Source of the DNA: Urbifossiella sp043733485
GTDB taxonomy: Bacteria > Planctomycetota > Planctomycetia > Gemmatales > Gemmataceae
DNA length: 12,070 nucleotides
Reading direction: 5' to 3'
Assembly: GCA_043733485.1 (NCBI GenBank)
Contig: JAYTGN010000239.1
Location: 1-12,070, forward strand
This document shows, in pieces, positions 1 to 7,748 of the stretch (its first letter is position 1; every line of letters begins with the position of its first letter). The translations under genes were made by a program, and so were the position numbers. The notes under the pieces are model-generated. The model was not told the origin of the DNA. It saw nothing but the letters and a program-made list of their open reading frames with translations, and did no database searches.

Positions 1-93
1 GGTGGCACAGGCATTCCTGCCTGTGTTGGTGTTGGTGGCACAGGCATTCCTGCCTGTGTTGGTGTTGGTGGCACAGGCATTCCTGCCTGTGTT
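1..93. repeat. Three tandem copies of a 33-bp palindrome-containing unit, in frame within the PKS gene
   Basis: The unit begins ggtggcacaggcattcctgc and recurs at 1, 34 and 67; the third copy diverges after base 93. Each unit contains the inverted repeat cacaggca/tgcctgtg. The period is 33 bases, or 11 codons, so the copies add GGTGIPACVGV to the protein without a frame change. The array touches the window edge and may continue upstream. The same element, with one mismatch over 25 bases, returns at 1720. Confidence 0.95.
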
Positions 94-3000
94 GCTGATG
101 TCATCGAGCCCCTCCTTAAAGTAAGTCAGGCACTCGCTGCCGCGGCCGACGCTCCCGGCATCGCGCTCTGGCTCGTCACTTCCGGCGCGACCCTCGGCCA
201 CGATGGCCCTCCGAACCTGATTCAAGCGCCGGCGGCGGGGATGCTTCGCACCATCGCCACCGAACTGCCCGGCGTCTCGTGCCGGCTCCTCGACCTCGAT
301 CCGGCTTCACCCGAAGACCACGTCGAACTCGCGCTCGCGGAGTTGTGGTCGCCGCCACCTGAAGACGAAATCGCCTATCGGCACGGCGAACGGTTCGCGA
401 ATCAGACCGTGGCCACGAACCCCGATGCCCTGCCCTTCCGCCCCGTGCCTGCGAGCCAGCAGGCGAACGCGACCTTCGAACTTCGCACCACGGAACCGGG
501 TAGCCTCGACGGTTTGGCCTGGGTCGAAGTCGATTCCACGGCACCGGCTCCGCACGAGATCGAAGTCGAAGTTCGCGCCGTCGGCCTGAACTTCCGCGAC
601 GTGCTCAAAGCGCTCGACATTTACCCGCTCGCCCCGACCGAGGCCCGTTCGTTCGGCGACGAATGTTCCGGCGTCGTTCGCCGCGTCGGCTCGGCCGTCA
701 CCGAGTTCCGCACCGGTGATTCGGTCGTAGCCATCTCGGCCCACGGCTTCGGCAACCGCGTCCGCGTTCCCGCCGTGCTCGCGGCCAAGAAGCCCGCGAA
801 CATCAGCTTCGAGCAGGCCGCGACCATCCCGATTTCCTTCCTCACGGCCAATTACTGCCTGAACGACGTGGCCCGGCTCGAGGCCGGCGAATCGGTTCTG
901 CTCCATGCGGCCGCGGGTGGCGTGGGCCAGGCCGCCATCCAGATCGCACGCCGCATCGGAGCCGAAATCTTCGGCACCGCCAGCCCCGAGAAGCACGACT
1001 TCCTCAAGAAGCAGGGCCTGCGCCACGTCTTCCATTCGCGCAATCTCTCGTTCGCGGACGGCGTGCGAACCGCGACGAAGGGCCGCGGCGTCGACGTCGT
1101 GATCAACTCCCTGGCCGGCGAATTCATCCCACGCACGCTCGAACTCCTGGCCCCCGGCGGTCGCTTCGTCGAGATCGGCAAGAAAGACATCTTCCAGAAC
1201 ACCGCGCTGGACATGAACCCGTTCCGCTCGAGCGTGTCGTTCAGCGCCGTCGATCTGTCGAAACTCGTGGCGCGGAAGCCCGAGTGGATCGGCCGCCGGC
1301 TGCGTTCGCTCATGGAACTGTTCGCGACGGGCGACCTCACGCCGCTCGCCGCCACGACCTTCCCGGCGGAACAGGTCGGCGACGCCTTCCGCCTCATGGC
1401 TCAGGGCAAGCATCGCGGCAAGCTGGTAGTCACTTGCGATCCGCAGCACCCGCCCGCGAAGGTGCTCGCGCACAACCGCCCGCTCGTTCGCCCGGATGCT
1501 TCGTACCTCATCACCGGCGGCCTCTCGGGGCTCGGCTTGCGAACGGCCGAGTGGCTCGCGGATCAAGGCGCGAAGTGGCTCGTGTTGGCGGGCCGCGGCG
1601 GCGCGAAGACCGACGTCGCCAAGGACGTGCTCGCTCGGTTGACCGCTCGCGGCGTTCAAGTCGAAGTCGTGGCTTGCGACGTGAGCGACTCCGCTGCCGT
1701 GGAGCGACTCGTGAATCCTGGTGGCACAGGCATTCTTGCCTGTGCAGGGGAGACCTCACAGGCAAGAATGCCTGTGCCACCAAACCAGCGCCCACCGCTT
1801 CGCGGCATCATTCACTCCGCGATGGTGCTTCAAGACGAACCGCTGGCGAAGGTCGCGCGAGCCTCGTTGGAAAAGGTACTGACGCCGAAGGTGGCGGGGG
1901 CGTGGAACCTGCACGTGGCCACGAAGGACGTGCCGCTCGATTGGTTCGTGATGTACTCGTCGGTCGCCACGCTCTTCGGCTCGGCGGCTCAGGCTAGTTA
2001 CGTGGCGGCGAATCGCTTCCTCGATGCACTGGCGTGGCATCGCCGGGCCGAAGGGCTTCCCGCGATCGCGGTGAACTGGGGGCCGCTCGCCGAGATCGGC
2101 ATCGTCGCGGACAACGCCGCCCTCGCCCGCTACCTCGAATCGGTCGGGCTCGGGTTGCTCGCGCCGGACGAAGTCTTCCGCTTCCTCAAGTTCCTGCTCC
2201 GCCGCGATGCGACGACCGCCTCGGTGGTGCAGGTGGACTGGGCGAAGTTCCGCGAGAGCAACCCGACGGCGCTGAAGTCGCACCGGTTCGCGGCGGTCGG
2301 CGAACGCAGGGCCTCAGCGGAAAGCGGCGGCGGCTCGGACGCTCTTGCGGACCTGCTCTCATGCCCGGCGGACGATCGCGCGAGCTTCCTCATCGCGCAC
2401 CTGCGACGCGGTCTTGCGGCCGTCCTCCACGCTGATGAAACGGCCCTCGATCCCGCCGCGCCGCTCACCACCTTCGGCGTCGATTCCCTCATGGCGTTCG
2501 AGTTCAAACTCCGCATCGACCGCGACTTCAAGACCAACGTGCCGATCGAGAAACTCTCCGCGGGCACCACGCTCACCGAACTCGCGATGATCCTCGTGAA
2601 ACAACTGTCGACGGGTGAAGCCGAGCCGGAAGTCGCGGTCGCGAAGCCCGCTGCACCGGCCCCGACACCCATCGTCCACGCGCAACCGATTTCCGATGGC
2701 GGCTTCCTGCGCGTTCAAACGCGGACGAGCGCTAACGGCACGTTCGAGAACCTGACCTTCGACGCGGCGGCACTGCTCTACATTCCGGACCGCGTGAACA
2801 CCGTGGGCGGTGTGGGCGACGAGCAGATGAGTGCGATGTTCGGCCCCGATCCGTTCGTGAGCCACCTCTACGAGATGCCGCTGGGCCGCATTGGCGTGAT
2901 CACGTTGCCGATCCGGGGCCGCGAGATGTTCGGTTCGCCTCGCGTGCCAGGGCTCGTGAAGAAGGCAGCGGAACTCGCCCGACGGCGCGGCGCGAAGTGC

Positions 3001-3918
3001 ATCTCGCTCACTGGGCTCATTCCCTCCGCGACCGATTACGGGCTCGCCGTGCGCGAATGGCTCGGCGGCGATTCCGGCCCGCGCATCACCACGGGCCACG
3101 CCACCACCACGGCCGCAGTCATTCTCAACCTGCAATCCATGCTCGAACAAACCGGACGGTACCCGGGTTGGGAGAACCTCGCCGTTCTCGGCATGGGCTC
3201 GATCGGGCAGGGATGTTTGGCGCTGGCGCTCGATGTGCTGCCGCACCCGCGTTCGCTCATTCTCTGCGATGTGTATGCGAAGAAGGACGAACTCGCGGGC
3301 ATCGCGAAGGGGCTGCGCGAGCGGCACAATTACCGCGGGCCGGTTCGCGTGCTCACTTCCGATCGCGGCCTGCCGGACGGCCTGTTCGAAGCCACGACGA
3401 TCCTCACGGCCGTGAGCGTGCCGGACGTAATCGACGTGTCGCGATTGCGGCCTGGAACGATTATCGTGGACGATTCGTACCCGCCGGGGTTCTCGCTGGA
3501 ACGCGGGATTCAGCGGGCGGAAGCGGATGCCGATCTGTTCTTCGGTAACGCCGGAATGGTGCGGCTTCCGGATCCGATCCGCGAGACGGTATTCCTGCCG
3601 CCGGGTGCCGAGCCCGTGGTGGCTCGCCTCGGCGACGCGGCGTTCCGCAAGGAACTGTCCCGCGATCCGCGCGAACTCACCGCCTGCATCCTGTCGTCGC
3701 TCCTCACGGATCGGCACGAGGGATTCCGGGCGACGGTCGGGCTCGCGGACCTCGCGGATTTGAGAAGCCACTACCGCGGGCTCGAGCGCCTCGGCATCAC
3801 GGCGGCCAGGCCGCAGTGCGGCACCTACTTCGTCCCGGACGATGTAGTGACTCGGTTCCGCGAGAAGTTTTCCGCCCCCGCCCCCGGAGGGCTCGTTCCA
3901 GCGGCAGGGAGTGCGTGA
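1..3918 (+). CDS. Type I polyketide/fatty-acid synthase, 3' part, with C-terminal acyl-ACP-reductase-like domain (5' end outside window)
   Basis: The frame is open from base 1, so the start lies upstream; 1305 residues are visible (numbered here from base 1). Order: residues 1-31, repeat-encoded; about 32-105, structural subdomain preceding the ER (LWLVTSGA, then IQAPAAGMLRTIATE); about 169-480, enoylreductase with LNFRDVL and the NADPH loop HAAAGGVGQAAIQIA; about 485-760, ketoreductase with ITGGLSGLG and catalytic Lys630, Ser654, Tyr667, Asn671; about 780-868, ACP with GVDSL, Ser829 being the phosphopantetheine site; Pro/Ala linker; about 896-1300, a Rossmann domain resembling cyanobacterial acyl-ACP reductase (TTGHATT, G1064MGSIGQG, Cys1229 in TAC). 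LQD in place of LDD keeps the Asp typical of B-type ketoreductases. KR, ER and ACP are all intact, which suits a reducing, possibly iterative synthase. KS, AT and DH, if present, are upstream. No thioesterase is seen; release as an aldehyde is inferred. The KR carries an in-frame palindromic insertion. Confidence 0.9.
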   Translation, partial: GGTGIPACVGVGGTGIPACVGVGGTGIPACVADVIEPLLKVSQALAAAADAPGIALWLVTSGATLGHDGPPNLIQAPAAGMLRTIATELPGVSCRLLDLDPASPEDHVELALAELWSPPPEDEIAYRHGERFANQTVATNPDALPFRPVPASQQANATFELRTTEPGSLDGLAWVEVDSTAPAPHEIEVEVRAVGLNFRDVLKALDIYPLAPTEARSFGDECSGVVRRVGSAVTEFRTGDSVVAISAHGFGNRVRVPAVLAAKKPANISFEQAATIPISFLTANYCLNDVARLEAGESVLLHAAAGGVGQAAIQIARRIGAEIFGTASPEKHDFLKKQGLRHVFHSRNLSFADGVRTATKGRGVDVVINSLAGEFIPRTLELLAPGGRFVEIGKKDIFQNTALDMNPFRSSVSFSAVDLSKLVARKPEWIGRRLRSLMELFATGDLTPLAATTFPAEQVGDAFRLMAQGKHRGKLVVTCDPQHPPAKVLAHNRPLVRPDASYLITGGLSGLGLRTAEWLADQGAKWLVLAGRGGAKTDVAKDVLARLTARGVQVEVVACDVSDSAAVERLVNPGGTGILACAGETSQARMPVPPNQRPPLRGIIHSAMVLQDEPLAKVARASLEKVLTPKVAGAWNLHVATKDVPLDWFVMYSSVATLFGSAAQASYVAANRFLDALAWHRRAEGLPAIAVNWGPLAEIGIVADNAALARYLESVGLGLLAPDEVFRFLKFLLRRDATTASVVQVDWAKFRESNPTALKSHRFAAVGERRASAESGGGSDALADLLSCPADDRASFLIAHLRRGLAAVLHADETALDPAAPLTTFGVDSLMAFEFKLRIDRDFKTNVPIEKLSAGTTLTELAMILVKQLSTGEAEPEVAVAKPAAPAPTPIVHAQPISDGGFLRVQTRTSANGTFENLTFDAAALLYIPDRVNTVGGVGDEQMSAMFGPDPFVSHLYEMPLGRIGVITLPIRGREMFGSPRVPGLVKKAAELARRRGAKCISLTGLIPSATDYGLAVREWLGGDSGPRITTGHATTTAAVILNLQSMLEQTGRYPGWENLAVLGMGSIGQGCLALALDVLPHPRSLILCDVYAKKDELAGIAKGLRERHNYRGPVRVLTSDRGLPDGLFEATTILTAVSVPDVIDVSRLRPGTIIVDDSYPPGFSLERGIQRAEADADLFFGNAGMVRLPDPIRETVFLPPGAEPVVARLGDAAFRKELSRDPRELTACILSSLLTDRHEGFRATVGLADLADLRSHYRGLERLGITAARPQCGTYFVPDDVVTRFREKFSAPAPGGLVPAAGSA
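1719..1782. repeat. In-frame palindromic element (long hairpin) inside the ketoreductase coding region
   Basis: The left arm at 1720-1744 and the right arm at 1757-1781 are perfect 25-base reverse complements, extended by one pair at 1719/1782, around a 12-base spacer. Each arm is a copy of the repeat seen three times at 1-93. Bases 1720-1782 are 63 bases, exactly 21 codons, and encode GGTGILACAG followed by ETSQARMPVPP. They fall between the helix VERLV and the strand GIIH of the ketoreductase, where homologous domains usually have a short loop. The frame continues intact through all later KR, ACP and reductase motifs. The RNA of this segment could fold into a very stable hairpin. Confidence 0.93.
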
Positions 3919-4967
3919 TGACCGCGACTGCGGATGCCTCGCCCGGGCTTGCCGATGTTGTCGCCGCCCACCGGTTAATCGAAGACCTCTTCCCCACGCG
4001 GCCGTGGTGCTACTGGCGCGAACTCCTGTTCGGCGGCACTGCGGCCTGGGCCGCAATTCTCGTTGCGATCCTCTCCGATTCACCACTCCTCGCGGCAATC
4101 GGCGGCAGCCTTGCCGTGCTGCTGTGGTATCGCTGCGCAGCGATGGTTCACGAACTGACCCATCAGCGGAACACGAGTATTCCCGGCTTCCACCGCGCCT
4201 GGAACGTCGTCGTCGGAATTGCCTGGCTGCTGCCCTCGGTGATGTACGAAGGCGTCCACAGCAGCCACCACAAGAAGACGAGCTACGGCACGGCAAACGA
4301 CCCCGAATACCTGCCGCTCGCGGGCAAACCTTGGGCCATCGCCCGCTACCTCGCCTTCTCGTTCGCCATCTTCCCGACGCTCCTCGCGCGGTTTCTGATC
4401 GGTGCGCCGCTCTCGTGGTTGGTGCCGCCACTGCGACGGTTCTTGATCCGGTCCGCGTCGAGCTACTCGATCAACCTGGGCTACGAACGCACGATGTCCC
4501 TGGCGGAACGTCGGCGACTCGTGCGCTGGGAATGGGTGGTCCTTCTCGCTTGGTGGCCGCCAATCGCACTGACGCTGCTCGGCGAACTTCCCTGGAAGTG
4601 GCTGGCGGTTTGGTACGCGGTCTATTCGCTCGTGCTGCTCGTGAACCGGATGCGAATGCTAACGGCTCATCACTTCGCGCTCGAGGGCACGCCCGTGAAT
4701 CACCTCGATCAGTTCGCGGACAGCATCGACACGCCCACCGGTTGGTGGACGGAACTCTGGGCTCCACTCGGGATGCGCTACCACGCCTTGCACCACCTCT
4801 TTCCGATGCTGCCATTTCACGCCATGCGTCCGGCTTACGAGCGGCTCGTGAGCAACCTCCCTGCGGATTCGTTCTACCACGGTTCGACGGGCACCGGGCT
4901 CGTCTCGTCTCTGCGCGAGATCGTGTCGAGCCCGCCTTCGCAAAGTGCTCGGCCGGCCATCGATTGA
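3918..4967 (+). CDS. Membrane fatty acid desaturase (di-iron, histidine-box family)
   Basis: This 349-residue protein carries the three histidine clusters of the membrane-bound desaturase/hydroxylase superfamily: HELTH at 78-82, HSSHH at 114-118 and HALHH at 289-293, plus an extra HH at 251-252. These ligate a di-iron centre that uses O2 and an electron donor to desaturate or hydroxylate lipid chains. Hydrophobic segments near 40-70, 96-110, 143-170, 205-222 and 227-247 fit a polytopic membrane enzyme with cytosolic boxes. The start was chosen at the ATG sharing one base with the PKS stop (TGATG), preceded by AGGGAG six bases upstream; an in-frame ATG 34 codons earlier lies inside the PKS gene and adds no family sequence. 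The overlap suggests translational coupling, so its substrate is plausibly the PKS-derived acyl chain or aldehyde. Regiospecificity cannot be read from sequence; a hydroxylase or related oxygenase role is possible. Confidence 0.88.
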   Translation: MTATADASPGLADVVAAHRLIEDLFPTRPWCYWRELLFGGTAAWAAILVAILSDSPLLAAIGGSLAVLLWYRCAAMVHELTHQRNTSIPGFHRAWNVVVGIAWLLPSVMYEGVHSSHHKKTSYGTANDPEYLPLAGKPWAIARYLAFSFAIFPTLLARFLIGAPLSWLVPPLRRFLIRSASSYSINLGYERTMSLAERRRLVRWEWVVLLAWWPPIALTLLGELPWKWLAVWYAVYSLVLLVNRMRMLTAHHFALEGTPVNHLDQFADSIDTPTGWWTELWAPLGMRYHALHHLFPMLPFHAMRPAYERLVSNLPADSFYHGSTGTGLVSSLREIVSSPPSQSARPAID

Positions 4968-5054
4968 TTTCGGGAGCCGCAAGCCTTCAGCCGTTGCACT
5001 TCTTCCTCCACCTCCCGATAATCTCTCCACACCCTTCTCCCGAGGAGCCTCCCC

Positions 5055-6260
5055 ATGTTCCGGTTGTTGCCCGCGATCATCGTCGCGATCGTGGCGGTCG
5101 TTCCCGCCGAATCCGCCGACAAAAAGCCGGCCCCCACGATCACCTGGAAGAAGACCGTCCTCGATCGCAAGTTTCGCTCCGAAGGCGTCGCCATCGCGGA
5201 CGTGAACAAGGACGGCAAGATCGACGTGCTCAACGGCGAATACTGGTACGAAGCTCCGGACTGGACGCCGCACGAGATGCAGCCGTTCATGGACCACAAG
5301 GACGGCCTCGGGAACTACAGCCGATCGTTCGCGTGCTGGGCCGACGACTTCAACGGCGACGGCTTCCCTGACCTGATCGTGATCGACCACCCTGGCCAGC
5401 CGTGCTACTGGGCCGAGAACCCCAAGGGCAAGGACGGGCACTGGAAGAAGCACATCATCTGGCACTCGGCCTGCAACGAGACTCCGATCTACGCGGACCT
5501 CTTCGGCACCGGCAAGAAGGTTCTCGTGATGGGCTTCCAACCCAAGGGCAAGGGGAACGAAGGGCAGATGGCCTACTTCACACCGAACCCGAAGGACCCG
5601 GACGCGCTCTGGGACATGCACCCGATCAGCGAGCCGAGCGCGCCCGGCAAGGAAATCCCCGGCACCCAGAAGTATAGCCACGGCCTCGGCGTCGGCGATG
5701 TGAACGGCGATAAGCGTAACGACGTGATCTGCACTGGCGGCTGGTGGGAACAACCCGAGAAGGCCGACGGCAAGACCGCTTGGGCCTTTCATGCCGCCAA
5801 CCTCGGCGAAGCCTGCGCCGACATGTTCGCCTACGACATGGACGGCGACGGCACGAACGACGTGATTAGTTCTTCGGCCCACAAGTTCGGTATCTGGTGG
5901 CACAAGCAGAAGCCCGACTCCACGTTTCAGAAGATGGACCTCTTCCCGAAGCTCGTCAGCGAGACGCACGCGGCCCACTTCAAGGACATCGACGGCGACG
6001 GCCGGCCCGACCTCATCACCGGTAAGCGCTGGTGGAGCCACGGCAAAGCCGAACCGGGTTCCGATGGCCCCGCCATCATCTACTGGCTGAAGAACACGAA
6101 GGGCGAAGACGGCCTGACCAAGTTCACCCCGATGACCATCGACGAAGACAGCGGCATCGGCACGCAGTTCGAAGTCGCGGACATCAACGGCGACGGCTTG
6201 CTCGACGTGATCGTGTCGAACAAAAAGGGCGTCCGCGTGATCGTGCAAGAGCGGAAGTGA
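5055..6260 (+). CDS. Secreted FG-GAP/VCBS-repeat protein
   Basis: The 401-residue product begins with a signal peptide (MFRLLPAIIVAIVAVVPAES, cleavage probably near residue 21) and is then expected to be exported. Six motifs of the type D-x-[ND]-x-D-G-x-x-D occur at 49-57, 98-106, 215-223, 261-269, 311-319 and 376-384. This pattern is typical of FG-GAP/VCBS repeats that fold into a beta-propeller and can bind Ca2+. The third copy (DVNGDKRND) has Lys in place of the motif Gly. Tryptophan-rich strands between the motifs fit propeller blades. The start is supported by GAGGAG eight bases upstream. It lies 87 bases after the desaturase on the same strand, and a functional link is not evident. The family is abundant in planctomycetes, and individual roles are mostly unknown; adhesion or surface binding is a guess. 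Confidence 0.88.
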   Translation: MFRLLPAIIVAIVAVVPAESADKKPAPTITWKKTVLDRKFRSEGVAIADVNKDGKIDVLNGEYWYEAPDWTPHEMQPFMDHKDGLGNYSRSFACWADDFNGDGFPDLIVIDHPGQPCYWAENPKGKDGHWKKHIIWHSACNETPIYADLFGTGKKVLVMGFQPKGKGNEGQMAYFTPNPKDPDALWDMHPISEPSAPGKEIPGTQKYSHGLGVGDVNGDKRNDVICTGGWWEQPEKADGKTAWAFHAANLGEACADMFAYDMDGDGTNDVISSSAHKFGIWWHKQKPDSTFQKMDLFPKLVSETHAAHFKDIDGDGRPDLITGKRWWSHGKAEPGSDGPAIIYWLKNTKGEDGLTKFTPMTIDEDSGIGTQFEVADINGDGLLDVIVSNKKGVRVIVQERK

Positions 6261-6292
6261 TTTTGTCCCGGGTGAGAAACGCGGAGCATTCA

Positions 6293-7747
6293 ATGAACTG
6301 GCGTACCGCGGCCGTGCTCGTCATGGCGGCCGCGCAATTCATCAACCTGTTCCCGACGCTCCTCAATTTCGATCGATTCGCGTTCGGCGACTGCGGCTGG
6401 GCGCTGACGGTCGACCACCTGACCGCGGAAGACCATCAAACACCCGTCGTCGATTTCGCGTACTTCTACGGCCTACTCACGCTCCTCGTCGATCGTGGCG
6501 CCTTCGCGATCTTCGGCCGCACACCGCTGACTGTGATCGGCATTTACGCCGTGTGCTCGTTCGCGATCGCGATCTCCACGGCACGCATCGCGACCGCGCT
6601 CAACCTCAGGGTTTGCTCGTCGGTGTTCCTCATCGCGTGCATGCCGATGATCGTGATCCCGCGAGGTTTCCCGAGCCCGGCGCACGCCCTGGAAGCGGCC
6701 CTGCTGATGCTCGCATTGGCCGAACATGCGAAGGGCCGGCTCGAACGCTCGCTCGTTTTCACGGTCCTGGCCGTGCTCGCGAAACCCTCGCTCGGGTACC
6801 TCTACGGCCTGATCCTCGTCGTTTTGATTCTCACGGGGTGGCCCGGCGGAGCCTCGCGCTGGCGTCGGTTCTTTCCGGCGACCGCAGTCGCCGCCGGAAT
6901 GCTCGGACTCTTCACAGCGAGCTTCGGTGTGGAACCGGTGCTCAAGACGTTGCTCCCGCTCGACGGCATGAAGGTCTACAGCGACGAAGGCGTCGGGTTC
7001 CTGTTCGGGGCCGGCAAACTCTTCTGGCTGCCTGCGGAGCCCAAGCTCGAATACTACCTCGGCATTCCCGGAGTCTGGCTCGCCTCATCCGCGGTCCTCT
7101 TTCTGACGGCGTTTCGCCTGATCCCGCGCATTCGCGACGCGGGCGCCAACTTCGCGATCACCTGTGCCTTGTTGCACGGCGCGTTCGTCTTCATTCTGTT
7201 CGGCAATCAGTGGTCGTGGATCTACTACCCGCACGTGTTGTTCGTGGGGACGGCGGTGGCGCTGAACGGGCTTTCCCGGTGGGTTGGTACGGTGCTCGCG
7301 GCGTTCCTGACAATCCTGGCCATCGTCTCACAGGTGAACTGGCTCTGGGTCGGCGACTACGAGAAGTGGACCGAAACGCAGCGCTCTGAAGAAACCGCGC
7401 GGCTCTATTCGCCGGCGGCAGAAGCGGCCGAGTGGCAGCAGGCCCGCGGCCTGGCGCGGAATCGTCCCGGCCGCGTACTCGTGCTCACGCGGATGGGCTG
7501 CCCGCAATTCCTCGCGCCGGAACTGCAAGGCCCGCAATGGTGGTGCCTGATCGAGACCATCATGACGCCGCGCGAAGAGAAGCGAATTTTGGAGTTGCTG
7601 CGAAACGCCGACTGGATCGTCTCGCCCAACTGGCACGACAACGATCTGGCGACCTGGAAGACGCTGGCGGCCGAACGGCACCACTTTGAAGACGACCCCG
7701 CGACGGCCCACTTCAAATTCCTGAAGCTCTATCGTCGCAAGAAATGA
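6293..7747 (+). CDS. Polytopic membrane protein, possibly a GT-C-type glycosyltransferase
   Basis: The 484-residue product has roughly nine to eleven hydrophobic segments (for example 5-22, 78-100, 108-124, 153-181, 194-212, 259-275, 285-304, 309-325, 330-350), then a soluble C-terminal region from about 352 to the end. An acidic non-membrane stretch after the first segment (FGDCGWALTVDHLTAED, then DFAYFYGLL) recalls the first extracytoplasmic loop of GT-C glycosyltransferases, where catalytic Asp residues sit, but I do not recognise the exact family. The start was chosen at the ATG with GGAG seven bases upstream; the open frame extends further back inside the preceding gene without added membrane character. 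It begins 32 bases after the FG-GAP gene and could be co-transcribed with it. It meets the next gene tail to tail. A transporter or other membrane enzyme cannot be excluded. Confidence 0.75.
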   Translation: MNWRTAAVLVMAAAQFINLFPTLLNFDRFAFGDCGWALTVDHLTAEDHQTPVVDFAYFYGLLTLLVDRGAFAIFGRTPLTVIGIYAVCSFAIAISTARIATALNLRVCSSVFLIACMPMIVIPRGFPSPAHALEAALLMLALAEHAKGRLERSLVFTVLAVLAKPSLGYLYGLILVVLILTGWPGGASRWRRFFPATAVAAGMLGLFTASFGVEPVLKTLLPLDGMKVYSDEGVGFLFGAGKLFWLPAEPKLEYYLGIPGVWLASSAVLFLTAFRLIPRIRDAGANFAITCALLHGAFVFILFGNQWSWIYYPHVLFVGTAVALNGLSRWVGTVLAAFLTILAIVSQVNWLWVGDYEKWTETQRSEETARLYSPAAEAAEWQQARGLARNRPGRVLVLTRMGCPQFLAPELQGPQWWCLIETIMTPREEKRILELLRNADWIVSPNWHDNDLATWKTLAAERHHFEDDPATAHFKFLKLYRRKK

Positions 7748-7748
7748 T

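Noticed and set aside
1..93. CRISPR-like array
   Set aside because: The units are contiguous, without unique spacers, and lie in frame within a gene; this is a tandem repeat.
307..1659. 450-codon minus-strand open frame opposite the PKS enoylreductase
   Set aside because: Antisense shadow of a highly conserved domain, with no start signal or recognisable motif.
1719..1782. The KR hairpin as an intrinsic terminator or as evidence that the PKS is a pseudogene
   Set aside because: It has no T run and the frame stays open, with all downstream catalytic motifs intact to residue 1305.
2359..4431. 690-codon open frame on the minus strand opposite the PKS and desaturase genes
   Set aside because: Arg/Gly/Pro-rich translation with no domain pattern. 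It lies entirely antisense to well-supported genes in GC-rich DNA, where such open frames arise from third-position G/C bias.
4968..5054. Possible promoter, small RNA or repeat between desaturase and FG-GAP genes
   Set aside because: Only a pyrimidine-rich leader and a ribosome binding site are visible. No convincing -10/-35 pair or stem-loop was found.
4659..6293. 544-codon minus-strand open frame opposite the FG-GAP gene
   Set aside because: Val/Arg/Asp-rich low-complexity sequence mirroring the repeats of the real gene. The + strand has a signal peptide, a ribosome binding site and six clear motifs.
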